A stretch of DNA of 64,000 nt from an uncultured Caldilineales bacterium (GTDB lineage Bacteria > Chloroflexota > Anaerolineae > JAAEKA01): assembly GCA_937907455.1 (NCBI GenBank), contig CALESQ010000096.1, positions 1-64,000 of the forward strand, in the 5' to 3' direction. The notes under the pieces are model-generated. The model had not been told where the DNA came from. It searched no databases and worked only from the letters and a program-made list of their open reading frames with translations. Of the stretch, positions 50,204 to 58,829 are shown piece by piece. Made by a program: the position numbers and the translations under genes. Positions within the stretch are counted from its first letter, which is position 1; each line of letters starts with the position of its first letter.

Positions 50204-53122
50204 ATGACCCATCCCGCCTTTGATTTGCTTCAGGATCGCCAGGTTGCCGAAATCAACAGCCGTGTGCGGCTCTATCGTCATGCCAAAACCGGCGCTGTGT
50301 TGATGTCTGTGGAAAATGACGACGAAAACAAGGTGTTTGGCATTGCCTTTGCCACACCGCCCGATGATTCCACCGGTCTGCCGCACATTCTGGAACATTC
50401 CGTGCTGTGTGGATCGCGCTCGTATCCGGTGAAAGAACCGTTCAATGTGCTGCGCCGCGGCTCGTTGAATACCTTTCTCAATGCCATGACCTGGCCTGAT
50501 CGCACCGTGTACCCGGTAGCCAGCCAGAACCGCGCCGATTTTTACAACTTGGTGCAAGTATATCTGGATGCCGTGTTCAAGCCGCTGCTGACGCCCGAGA
50601 CCTTGCAAACCCAGGGATGGCACTATGAAGCCGATGACATCCAGTCACCGCTGGCGTACCGTGGGGTGGTTTTCAATGAAATGAAAGGCGCCTACTCCTC
50701 GCCCGACTCGCTGGTGGGGCGCTTTGTGCAGCAAAGTCTTTTTCCAGACAATATCTACGGTTTCGATTCAGGCGGCGACCCGGCAGTAATCCCTGATCTC
50801 AGCTACCAGCAGTTCATGCGCTTCTATCGGCGCTATTACCATCCTTCTAACAGCTTCCTGTTTTTCTACGGCGACGACCATTCTGATGCGCGCCTGGATA
50901 TGGCCGCGGCTTATCTGGATGACTACGAGGCGGCCCCGGCCGCGCCACCAGCCGCACTTCAGCCGCGCTTCAGCGCCCCGCGTCGCTTCAGCTATCCCTA
51001 CGATGCCGGCCAGGATGATAGCACACAAGACCCGGCACGCAGCTACGTCACCGTGAACTGGTTGCTGAACGAGGTTACCGAGCGCAACACCACGTTTGCG
51101 TTGGAGGTGTTATCGCATATCCTGATCAACACACAGGCTTCGCCGCTGCGCAAGGCGCTGATCGATTCCGGCCTGGGCGAAGGGCTGATTGGCTATGGCT
51201 ACGACGCAGGCTACCGTGAGGCTGCCTTCTCCACCGGTCTGCGCGGCGTGACCCCGGCAGCCGCGACCCAGGTAGAGCCGCTTGTTCTGGCTACGCTGGA
51301 GCAGATTGTGCGCCACGGTATTGACCCTGAAATGACCACGGCTGCGCTTAACACGCTGGAATTTCGCCTGCGTGAGGCCAATACCGGCAGCTATCCCCGC
51401 GGGCTGATGTACATGCTGGCCGCGCTTGGTGGCTGGCTTTACGGCAGCGACCCCATCGGCGAGATCGCTTACGAAGCGCCGCTGCAGCAGCTCAGGCAGG
51501 TTATGGCTGCCGATGCGCGCTTCTTCGAGGGGCTGATACAGCATTACCTGCTTGATAACCCTCATCGCACGGTGGTGCAGCTTGATCCCGACCCCACCCT
51601 GCGCGCCCGCACCGAAGCCGCCGAGCGCGCCCGGTTGGATGCTGAACGCGCTGCCATGTCTTTGCCTGAGTTGCAAGCTATTCAGCATACCATGCAGCAT
51701 TTGCGGCAGTTGCAGGAAACCCCCGATTCCCCCGCAGCCCTGGCGACTATTCCTTCGCTGGCAGTGGACGATCTGGCCCGCGAGATTCGTCATATCCCTG
51801 TGCAGCAGCAGGCGGGCGGCCCGGCGCGCCTCATTACCCACGATCTCTTCACCAACGGCATTGTCTATCTTGACCTCGGCTTCGATCTGCGCACTCTGCC
51901 GCAGCACCTGCTGCCTTATGGTGAGCTGTTTGGCCGCTTGCTCCTCAGCATGGGCACTACCACACAGGACTTTGTGCGCATTTCTCAGCGCATCGGCCGT
52001 GACACTGGCGGCATCTTCCGCGCCGCTCATACTGGCATCACCCGCAGCCGCCAGCCGTTGGCCTATCTTTTTCTGCGCGGCAAGGCTACTGCATCACAAG
52101 GGCAGGCCTTGCTCGATATTTTGCGCGATCTGCTGCTTGATGTGCAGCTCGATAACCGCGACCGTCTGCGCCAGATTGTGCTGCAGGAAAAGGCAGGGCT
52201 GGAATCCGGCCTGATTCCCGGCGGGCACATGGTGGTGTATCGGCGGCTGCGTGCCCGTTTCACTCTGGCCGATTGGGCCGGTGAGCAGATCGGCGGCGTG
52301 GCCTACCTTTTCTTCATCCGTCGTTTGCTGGAACGCATCGAAAGCGATTGGCCCGCGGTGCTGGCTGAGCTGCATGAGGTACAGCGCTGTCTGGTGCAGC
52401 AAAATGGCCTGCTGGCTAATGTCACCGCCAGCGCTGCTGATCTGACGGCTTTTCTGCCGCGGCTGCAAAAAACCCTGGCCGCTCTGCCTGCCCAGTCCGT
52501 GCCTGCGGCGCTGTGGCAGCCCGAACCTACCGCACATGCCGAAGGGCTGACCTCGCCCGCCCAAGTCAATTACGTGGGCAAGGCTGCCAATCTGTACGAC
52601 TATGGCTACACCCGGCACGGCTCCACCCAGGTAGCCGTAAAGCTGCTGGATAATTCATGGATTTGGGATCGTATCCGCGTGCAGGGCGGCGCCTATGGTG
52701 GCTTCTGCACCTTCAACAGCTATTCGGGCGTGTTGGCCTTTTTATCCTACCGCGATCCCAACGTGTTGTCTACTTTGCAGGCCTACGACGGTGCAGCCGA
52801 TTTTCTGCGCCGCGTCGAGTGGAGCCAAAGCGATGTGGACAAAACCATTATCGGCGTCATCGGCCAGATGGACAGCTACGAGTTGCCCGATGCCAAAGGC
52901 TACACCGCGCTGCTGCGCACTCTCAACGGTGACACCGATGCCCTGCGTCAACAGGTGCGCGATGAAGTGCTGGCTACCACCCTGGCCGATGTGCGCGCCC
53001 TGGCAACCTGGCTGGATGAGGTAGCTGCCCATGGCGCGGTGGTAGCGCTTGGCTCCGAAGCTGCCCTGCGTCAGGCTGATCAGACTCTGCCCCAACCGCT
53101 TCACATCACTCGCGTGCTGTAG
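50204..53122 (+). CDS. M16C metallopeptidase (PreP/Cym1-like)
   Basis: 972 aa, the full length of the single-chain M16C family. Inverted zinc motif H61-x2-E64-H65 in GLPHILEHSVLCGS, followed by VFNEMKGAYSS. The second half is the non-catalytic M16 domain with RRLRARF and GGAYGGFCTFNSYSG, the substrate-binding signature. Such enzymes degrade short peptides in a closed chamber. No signal peptide is seen, so it is cytoplasmic. AGGAGC lies 8 bp before the ATG. A membrane protein gene follows 49 bp later. Confidence 0.93.
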   Translation: MTHPAFDLLQDRQVAEINSRVRLYRHAKTGAVLMSVENDDENKVFGIAFATPPDDSTGLPHILEHSVLCGSRSYPVKEPFNVLRRGSLNTFLNAMTWPDRTVYPVASQNRADFYNLVQVYLDAVFKPLLTPETLQTQGWHYEADDIQSPLAYRGVVFNEMKGAYSSPDSLVGRFVQQSLFPDNIYGFDSGGDPAVIPDLSYQQFMRFYRRYYHPSNSFLFFYGDDHSDARLDMAAAYLDDYEAAPAAPPAALQPRFSAPRRFSYPYDAGQDDSTQDPARSYVTVNWLLNEVTERNTTFALEVLSHILINTQASPLRKALIDSGLGEGLIGYGYDAGYREAAFSTGLRGVTPAAATQVEPLVLATLEQIVRHGIDPEMTTAALNTLEFRLREANTGSYPRGLMYMLAALGGWLYGSDPIGEIAYEAPLQQLRQVMAADARFFEGLIQHYLLDNPHRTVVQLDPDPTLRARTEAAERARLDAERAAMSLPELQAIQHTMQHLRQLQETPDSPAALATIPSLAVDDLAREIRHIPVQQQAGGPARLITHDLFTNGIVYLDLGFDLRTLPQHLLPYGELFGRLLLSMGTTTQDFVRISQRIGRDTGGIFRAAHTGITRSRQPLAYLFLRGKATASQGQALLDILRDLLLDVQLDNRDRLRQIVLQEKAGLESGLIPGGHMVVYRRLRARFTLADWAGEQIGGVAYLFFIRRLLERIESDWPAVLAELHEVQRCLVQQNGLLANVTASAADLTAFLPRLQKTLAALPAQSVPAALWQPEPTAHAEGLTSPAQVNYVGKAANLYDYGYTRHGSTQVAVKLLDNSWIWDRIRVQGGAYGGFCTFNSYSGVLAFLSYRDPNVLSTLQAYDGAADFLRRVEWSQSDVDKTIIGVIGQMDSYELPDAKGYTALLRTLNGDTDALRQQVRDEVLATTLADVRALATWLDEVAAHGAVVALGSEAALRQADQTLPQPLHITRVL

Positions 53123-53171
53123 CGGCCCTGTTTTTATCTTTTTCACAGATCGCAATTCCGAGGAGAAGTTT

Positions 53172-53996
53172 ATGTTCAAACGTATCATTGGTATTCTGCT
53201 GGTGATCCTGGCGTTGGTCAGCCTGGTGCTGACCGTTGGCTCTACCTACGCCGTATGGGCCTATCGCTCAGTAGCTGCCGACAGCGTAGCGCGTGGCCTG
53301 GTGCTGCTCGATGAAACGCTGGGCACTACCACCGGCGCATTTGAAACGGTGGATGCCTCGCTGGGCGCAGCCAGTGCCAGCGTGGTATCAGCCAAAAGCA
53401 CCTTCAACACCCTGGCCTCCACCGTGTCCTCCTCCAGTCCCACGCTGGACTCGCTGGCTGATTTTCTGGGTGAGGGTTTGCCCGATACCCTCACCATCAC
53501 GCAAGGCACTCTGGAATCAGCCGCGGGCAGCGCCCAATTGATTGACAACGTGCTGCGCACCATGTCCGGCATTCGCCTGCTGGGAATCGAATATGATCCT
53601 CAGCAATCGCTTAGCGAATCGCTGGATGGCATCAGTGCCAGCCTGGACACTCTGCCCGAGTCTATGCGTGCCCTGGGTACTAACCTCGGCGGCACCAGCC
53701 AGAGCTTGCCGGCATTGGCGCAAAGCCTGGATCAGTTTGGCGGCTCGCTGGATCAAATCAACGCCTCGCTGGGCAGCGCTCAGCAGGTGATGGCGGCCTA
53801 CAAAGACTTGGTGACGCGCTATCAGGGCGCGATTCGTTCGGTGAATAGCTTCATTCCCACCATCGTCAGTGTTGGCCCCATCATCTTCACCTTCTTTGCC
53901 TTTTGGCTGGCCGTCGTGCAGGCCTTCACCCTGATGAAGGGTTGGCAATGGCTGCGCGGCCACAAGGCTGATACCCCCTCAGGAGTAACCTCATGA
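53172..53996 (+). CDS. Membrane protein with coiled-coil extracytoplasmic domain, function unknown
   Basis: 274 aa. Membrane helices at about 5-30 and 225-250 bracket a helical domain of some 190 residues rich in Ser, Leu and Ala with heptad-like repeats (LDGISASLDTLPESMRALGTNLGG). The C-terminus is short and cytoplasmic. The ATG at 53172 has AGGAGA upstream. The stop overlaps the start of the solute-binding lipoprotein gene (ATGA), which points to a shared job. No family recognised. Confidence 0.75.
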   Translation: MFKRIIGILLVILALVSLVLTVGSTYAVWAYRSVAADSVARGLVLLDETLGTTTGAFETVDASLGAASASVVSAKSTFNTLASTVSSSSPTLDSLADFLGEGLPDTLTITQGTLESAAGSAQLIDNVLRTMSGIRLLGIEYDPQQSLSESLDGISASLDTLPESMRALGTNLGGTSQSLPALAQSLDQFGGSLDQINASLGSAQQVMAAYKDLVTRYQGAIRSVNSFIPTIVSVGPIIFTFFAFWLAVVQAFTLMKGWQWLRGHKADTPSGVTS

Positions 53997-54847
53997 AACG
54001 TGTTGTTTTGCTTGTAATCACAATCCTGCTGATGGCTTGGGCCGTCACCGGTTGCACCCAGGCTCCTGCCGCACAGCCTACGGCTACCCCTGTGGCAGAA
54101 ACGCCCGCCGAAGATGGCAGCGCCCTGCCTAACCTGGGCGGGCGCACCATCAACGCCGTCACCGAAAACGCCTACACTCCGCTGAACTTTGTGGATCCGG
54201 CCACCGGTGAAGCGATGGGCTGGGAATACGACGCTGTGAATGAAATCTGCCGCCGCCTGAACTGCCAGGTTGTCTGGAACGTCACTTCGTGGGATACGAT
54301 GATTGCCGCGGTACACGAAGGTCAGTTCGATGTAGGCATGGATGGCATCACTATCACCGAGGAGCGCGCTCAGCAGGTGGATTTCTCTGATCCGTACATG
54401 CTGTCGCAGCAGTTCATGTTGGTACGTGCCGCTGAAGACCGCTTTAGCAACGCCGCAGACTTTGGCAAAAACCCCGAGCTGTTGATTGGCTCACAGGCAG
54501 GCACCACCAACTTCTACACCGCCGTGTACGAAGTACTCGACGGCGACGAGGCCAACCCGCGCATCAAGCTGTTCGATACCTTCGGCGCAGCCGTGCAGGC
54601 CCTGCTCAACGGCGATGTGGACATGGTGCTAACCGATGCCGCCTCGACCAAGGGCTATATCGGCGCTAACCCCGACAAGCTCAAAACTGTAGGCGATGCC
54701 CTGGGGCAGGAAGAATTCGGTTTCATCTTCCCCCTGGGCAGTGATCTGAAAGGCTCCTTCAACGCCGCCATTGCTGCCATGCAAGCCGATGGCACATTGG
54801 ATCAGCTCAATACCAAATGGTTTTTTGAGTATCAGCCCGGCAGCTAG
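53993..54847 (+). CDS. Family 3 extracellular solute-binding lipoprotein (amino acid type)
   Basis: 284 aa. Lipobox VTGC (Cys near residue 18). The mature domain has the SBP_bac_3 motifs GWEYDAVNEICRRLNCQVVW, DVGMDGITITEERAQQVDFSDPYM and LLIGSQAGTTNFY. It should bind a polar amino acid or related molecule and hand it to an ABC permease. No permease or ATPase gene is beside it. It is translationally coupled to the membrane protein before it. A hairpin at 54860-54895 follows. Confidence 0.88.
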   Translation: MKRVVLLVITILLMAWAVTGCTQAPAAQPTATPVAETPAEDGSALPNLGGRTINAVTENAYTPLNFVDPATGEAMGWEYDAVNEICRRLNCQVVWNVTSWDTMIAAVHEGQFDVGMDGITITEERAQQVDFSDPYMLSQQFMLVRAAEDRFSNAADFGKNPELLIGSQAGTTNFYTAVYEVLDGDEANPRIKLFDTFGAAVQALLNGDVDMVLTDAASTKGYIGANPDKLKTVGDALGQEEFGFIFPLGSDLKGSFNAAIAAMQADGTLDQLNTKWFFEYQPGS

Positions 54848-54859
54848 CCCACTCATGCA

Positions 54860-54895
54860 GGCGGTGCGCGTCAGCCATTGAGGCCGCGCACCGCC
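54860..54895. terminator. 11-bp hairpin between convergent genes, no T run
   Basis: GGCGGTGCGCG (54860-54870) pairs with CGCGCACCGCC (54885-54895). It sits between the lipoprotein gene and the helicase gene. The lack of a T tract makes intrinsic termination uncertain. Confidence 0.5.
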
Positions 54896-54917
54896 CGCTC
54901 AACCGCGCAACCGGCAT

Positions 54918-57812
54918 TTATACCGCCTCGTCTGCGCGTTTTACCCACTGAAGCGCCGCGTTCGGCAGAGATGCCAGCGGCGCTTTTTGTATGGTGCAAT
55001 CAGGTAACGATTGTAAAAACAGTTGGCCGTAGCGTTTGGTCAGCACACGGTTATCCAGAATCACGCATACCCCGCGGTCTTGGCGGCTGCGGATCAGGCG
55101 GCCAAAGCCCTGCCGGAAACGTAAAATCGCATCGGGCACTGAATACTGATAGAAGGCATCGTCGAAGGTTTCGGCGCGCGCGGCCACCACCGGATCGTTG
55201 GGCACAGCAAAAGGCAGGCGCACCAGAATCAAACCGCTGAGGGCTGTTCCCACCACGTCTACGCCTTCCCAGAAGCTGCGCGTGCCAAACAGCACTGCGC
55301 GTGGCGTGTTGCGGAAATTTTCCAGCAGTTGCCGTCGGCTGCCACCACTGCCTTGCTGAAACAGGGTAATCCCCGCTGCGCTCAGGGTGGGGCCAAGCGC
55401 CTCGGCGGTTTGACGCAACTGCGCATAGGCGGTAAACAGCACCATGGTGCGCCCTTCCAGCGCCCGCGCCAGCAAGCGGATGGTCTCCTCGGTGTGACGC
55501 TGAAAGTTTGCGCCGCTGGGGTCAGAGATGTCCGTGGGCACAAACACCAGCGTAGATTCTTTGTAGTCGAAAGGCGAACCGACAGTCACCGTGTTGGCAC
55601 TGCGCGCATGGAGGCGATCCTGAATATAGCTGTAGCTGTCTGCCGTGCGTAGCGTGGCCGAGGTCATGATCACGTTGTTTTTCTGCATGAACAGCGCATC
55701 TTCAATCATCGGCCCCACATGCAGCGGTGCTACATGCAGCGACAGCGTGCGGTCATCGCCGCTTACCTCCACCCAGTAAATATCGTTGGCCTGCGGATCA
55801 CTCACCGTGGCATGGATTTTGACTTGTGCCTCGACCAATGCCGTCAGCAGAGCCAGCACATCGGCTGCGGCTGCTTCCATTTGCGTCACACCGGCTGTGG
55901 CCAGCTCATCCAGCCCTTCCTGCAGAGTTTGCAAATGCTGTGTTAGCTCGTCCAGAGGGCCGGCCAGTGTGTCCCAGGCAATTTCCACCGAGGTCCATTC
56001 CGGCTGGTTGCGCACTTTCGATTCGATGCGCAGCCGCAGACCATAAGCGCCTATCGTTGGCTGATCGGCCAGCACAAACGCACTGAGTACGTGGAAAAAC
56101 TGGCGCATCAGATCGCGGGTATGTTCGGCAGTGCGCTGCGCGGCCACAATAGAGCGGTCCAGCTTCTGGCGTGTATCTGGCGCCAGCCCCGCCTTGTCGC
56201 CGCGCCGTCGCACCTCATACAGCACACCACCGCGCCCCTCGCCGCCTTCGCTGTAAATATCGTTCAGCAGGCGCTCTAACCGTGGCTGTGAGGTGGTATA
56301 GCCAAGCTGCTGAGTGGCGGCGTTTTCCAGGTGATGCGCCTCATCCACAATCAGATGCCTGTATTCCGGCAGCACGCGGTTGCCTGCGGCTATATCGGCC
56401 AGCACCAACGCGTGGTTGGCAATGACAACGTGGGCGGCATCGCCCTCACGGCGGTTGCGCAGAAAGAAACAGCCGCCCGGCTGCGACTCTTCGCACAGCG
56501 AATCGCTGCATGCGTTGCTTTCCGAGGCCATACGTGCCCAGATCGCTTCTTCGCGTCCGCCCCACAAAAACAGATCGCCGCGGTCGCCGGTGTCGGTGGT
56601 TGCCAGCCACACCAGCACGCGTGTCAGCACGCGCAGCTCGTCGTTGTCCAGATCAGCCCGGCTGCGCAGCGCATCCAGGCGGCGCAGGCAGACATAGTTC
56701 GAGCGTCCTTTCATCAGGGCCACACGGCCACCCGCTGCCTGACGGGCCAGAACGCTGAACGGCGTAGCGTCTGGGCCGTCCACTGCCTCGAAAACGCGCA
56801 GCAGATCGGGCAGATCTTTGGTGAAAAGCTGATCCTGTAGGTTGATGGTGTTGGTACTTACCACCACACGGCTGCGGTTCTGCACCGCCCATGCCAGCGC
56901 GGGCAGCAGGTAGGCCAGGCTTTTGCCCGTACCGGTTCCCGCCTCGATCAACAAATGGTTGCCCTCGTTGAACGCCTCAGTCACGGCGCGCAGCATCTCT
57001 ACCTGCGGCTCGCGGTGTTCATAGCCGGGTAAGAGCTGCTCTAGCGGGCCATCCGGTTCCAGAAACTGCGCCAGCAGCTCGGTATCGAGTGGCTGCGGGT
57101 CGGCAACCGGTGTCAGCGGCGGGGGAACACGCGGCGCTGTGCGTCCCACGCGGCTGAGCAGTGGCTCAATGCCGCCTGCTTCCAGCACTTTGCGCTCATA
57201 AGCCTGAAGCAGCACCGTGCGCGTAGCTGCTTTCTCAGCCTCAGCAAAGAAGCTGCGCAGGCTCCAGGTGCTATGCCCTGCCAGCCGGTTGATCTCCATC
57301 AGCGTAGGCAGTGGCAGTTTGGCTGCGGCGCGCTGTAAGGCCGCCAGCAAAAGCGCCGTGGCCGCGGCATCGTCCGCGGCGCGGTGGGCATGCTGCAATT
57401 CGATGCCGAACTCCGCCGTCAGCGCGCCCAGGCTATAGCTGGAACGGCTGGGCAGCACAATGCCAGCGATTTCAAACGTATCCAGTACCGGGTTGACAAG
57501 GCTTAGGCCCGCGGCGCGCAAAAAGCCCACGTCAAACGGGGCGTTGTGCGCCACCATCGTGGCCGAGCCGATGAAACGCATCAGCGGTGTCAGTACCTCA
57601 GCGATAGATGGCTGCCCAAGCAGATCGCGGTCGCTGATGCCGGTAAGCTGTGTGATGACAAAAGCCAGCTTGCGGCCAGGGTTAACCAGTGTGCTGTACT
57701 GATCCACTACCTCGCCATCGCGCAGCCGCGCACAGCCAATTTCAATAATCGCATCCCGTTTGGGATCAAGACCAGTGGTTTCCAGATCGAAAGCCACATA
57801 CGTTTGCGTCAT
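54918..57812 (-). CDS. dinG: DEDDh exonuclease-DinG family helicase
   Basis: 964 aa. Residues 1-165 are a DEDDh exonuclease (FDLETTGLDP, HNAPFDVGFL and HRAADDAAAT). Residues about 245-940 are an XPD/DinG helicase: Walker A EAGTGTGKS, four Cys for an iron-sulphur cluster (YVCLRR, ACSDSLC, GGCFFL), LIVDEAHHLE (DEAH box) and the C-terminal QGFGRLIRSRQDRG. The exonuclease half is known in Gram-positive DinG. It unwinds damaged or R-loop DNA. It is a single gene between convergent and divergent neighbours. Confidence 0.93.
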   Translation of the reverse strand: MTQTYVAFDLETTGLDPKRDAIIEIGCARLRDGEVVDQYSTLVNPGRKLAFVITQLTGISDRDLLGQPSIAEVLTPLMRFIGSATMVAHNAPFDVGFLRAAGLSLVNPVLDTFEIAGIVLPSRSSYSLGALTAEFGIELQHAHRAADDAAATALLLAALQRAAAKLPLPTLMEINRLAGHSTWSLRSFFAEAEKAATRTVLLQAYERKVLEAGGIEPLLSRVGRTAPRVPPPLTPVADPQPLDTELLAQFLEPDGPLEQLLPGYEHREPQVEMLRAVTEAFNEGNHLLIEAGTGTGKSLAYLLPALAWAVQNRSRVVVSTNTINLQDQLFTKDLPDLLRVFEAVDGPDATPFSVLARQAAGGRVALMKGRSNYVCLRRLDALRSRADLDNDELRVLTRVLVWLATTDTGDRGDLFLWGGREEAIWARMASESNACSDSLCEESQPGGCFFLRNRREGDAAHVVIANHALVLADIAAGNRVLPEYRHLIVDEAHHLENAATQQLGYTTSQPRLERLLNDIYSEGGEGRGGVLYEVRRRGDKAGLAPDTRQKLDRSIVAAQRTAEHTRDLMRQFFHVLSAFVLADQPTIGAYGLRLRIESKVRNQPEWTSVEIAWDTLAGPLDELTQHLQTLQEGLDELATAGVTQMEAAAADVLALLTALVEAQVKIHATVSDPQANDIYWVEVSGDDRTLSLHVAPLHVGPMIEDALFMQKNNVIMTSATLRTADSYSYIQDRLHARSANTVTVGSPFDYKESTLVFVPTDISDPSGANFQRHTEETIRLLARALEGRTMVLFTAYAQLRQTAEALGPTLSAAGITLFQQGSGGSRRQLLENFRNTPRAVLFGTRSFWEGVDVVGTALSGLILVRLPFAVPNDPVVAARAETFDDAFYQYSVPDAILRFRQGFGRLIRSRQDRGVCVILDNRVLTKRYGQLFLQSLPDCTIQKAPLASLPNAALQWVKRADEAV

Positions 57813-57892
57813 AACAAGCCATACCTGTCAGTGAAAGATGCCCCGCTTGGCATAGAGGGCGTGCATCGGCATACGAACTGCTGTTCTGACGC

Positions 57893-57898
57893 ATTATA
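57893..57898 (-). promoter_or_regulatory. -10 box of the exonuclease-helicase gene
   Basis: Minus strand TATAAT (57898-57893), about 80 bp before the ATG at 57812. The -35 (TTGCTA at 57919-57914) is weak, with a spacer of about 15 bp. Confidence 0.5.
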
Positions 57899-57937
57899 CC
57901 GCAAGTAAAAGGTTAGCAATGAATTTATCACCCACTC

Positions 57938-57983
57938 GCCGTAGTCATCGCCGCGCTGATCACCCTGCGGCAATGACTACGGC
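57938..57983. promoter_or_regulatory. 17-bp inverted repeat between divergent promoters
   Basis: Arms 57938-57954 (GCCGTAGTCATCGCCGC) and 57967-57983 (GCGGCAATGACTACGGC) pair with one mismatch around a 12-nt loop. The right arm ends 2 bp before the TTGACA at 57986. It could be an operator for the sigma operon or an insulating hairpin. Confidence 0.6.
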
Positions 57984-57985
57984 AT

Positions 57986-58014
57986 TTGACACCTTCATTC
58001 ACCCTGATTACACT
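57986..58014 (+). promoter_or_regulatory. Housekeeping-type promoter of the sigma/anti-sigma operon
   Basis: TTGACA at 57986-57991, 17-bp spacer, TACACT at 58009-58014. Start site expected near 58021, with a leader of about 95 nt. Confidence 0.7.
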
Positions 58015-58028
58015 GCCGATATAACAGC

Positions 58029-58055
58029 GGAACCAATCTGGAATACTTATTCGTC
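58029..58055 (+). promoter_or_regulatory. Candidate ECF-type autoregulatory promoter
   Basis: GGAACC at 58029-58034, 17 bp, then CGTC at 58052-58055. This is the GGAAC...CGTC form typical of ECF sigma factors. It lies 60 bp before the sigma gene start. The spacer is slightly longer than in the best known cases. Confidence 0.55.
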
Positions 58056-58114
58056 CATTGGCGAACAAAATCACCCTTCCCGACATGTAATTTACGGGCA
58101 TAAAGGAACCTATT

Positions 58115-58819
58115 GTGCCTTTCGATGTAGCACAGCCGGTTGCCGCCTCACGCGGCGCGGCTAAACCTGCCGGTGTCAGCACCGAGGAACTGATCAGGCG
58201 TCATCAGACCGGCCAGCCGGCTGCCTTCGACGCGCTGTTCGAACGCTACAAAGATTATGTTTATCGTGTGGCCTATATGACGCTGCGCCACAGCGCCGAC
58301 GCCGAAGAAGCCACACAGGAAACGTTTATGGACGTGTTGCGCGGCCTGCGTAGCTATGATGTAGATGGTTCAGCCCGCTTTGAAACCTGGCTCTATCGCG
58401 TTACAGTCAACCGCTGCAAAACGCGCTTGCGCAAAAAACGCCTGCCTTCGGCAGACTGGGATGAGCTGGACGAGCGCTTGGAACATACTGCACCAGAGGC
58501 AGAATTGCCTGACGTTGCCATCATGGGTCGGCTCGCTGCTGATCCCGAAGAAATGACCTTGCGCCAGGAAGACAAGCTGCGTCTGTGGACCGCAGTCAAT
58601 CAGTTGAGCGATGTGCATCGTGAAGTTATCCTGATGCGCTACGGCCAGGAATTTTCCTACGAGGAAATCGCCTCCTCGCTGGAGATCAACATCGGTACAG
58701 TGAAATCACGTCTCTTCAACGCACACAAAAAGCTTCACGAGATTTTAAGCGCGCAAGCGCCTGATTTAAGTCATGGCCGTTCGGTTGTCATGCTGTTGCT
58801 GTTGTTGCAGATCGGTTAG
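58115..58819 (+). CDS. ECF-family RNA polymerase sigma factor
   Basis: 234 aa. Region 2 (about 35-105) contains YVYRVAYMTLRHSADAEEATQETFMDVLRGL. Region 4 (about 165-215) contains LSDVHREVILMRYGQEFSYEEIASSLEINIGTVKSRLFNAHKKL, with the recognition helix. A linker of about 40 acidic residues lies between. The first 20 residues are an unconserved extension. The start is a GTG at 58115 with AAGGA 8 bp upstream. The anti-sigma gene follows 10 bp after the stop. Confidence 0.93.
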   Translation: MPFDVAQPVAASRGAAKPAGVSTEELIRRHQTGQPAAFDALFERYKDYVYRVAYMTLRHSADAEEATQETFMDVLRGLRSYDVDGSARFETWLYRVTVNRCKTRLRKKRLPSADWDELDERLEHTAPEAELPDVAIMGRLAADPEEMTLRQEDKLRLWTAVNQLSDVHREVILMRYGQEFSYEEIASSLEINIGTVKSRLFNAHKKLHEILSAQAPDLSHGRSVVMLLLLLQIG

Positions 58820-58829
58820 TGTAGTAGTC

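Noticed and set aside
54860..54895. Intrinsic terminator for both convergent genes
   Set aside because: It is a good hairpin but has no T run on either strand, so it is kept only as a low-confidence terminator.
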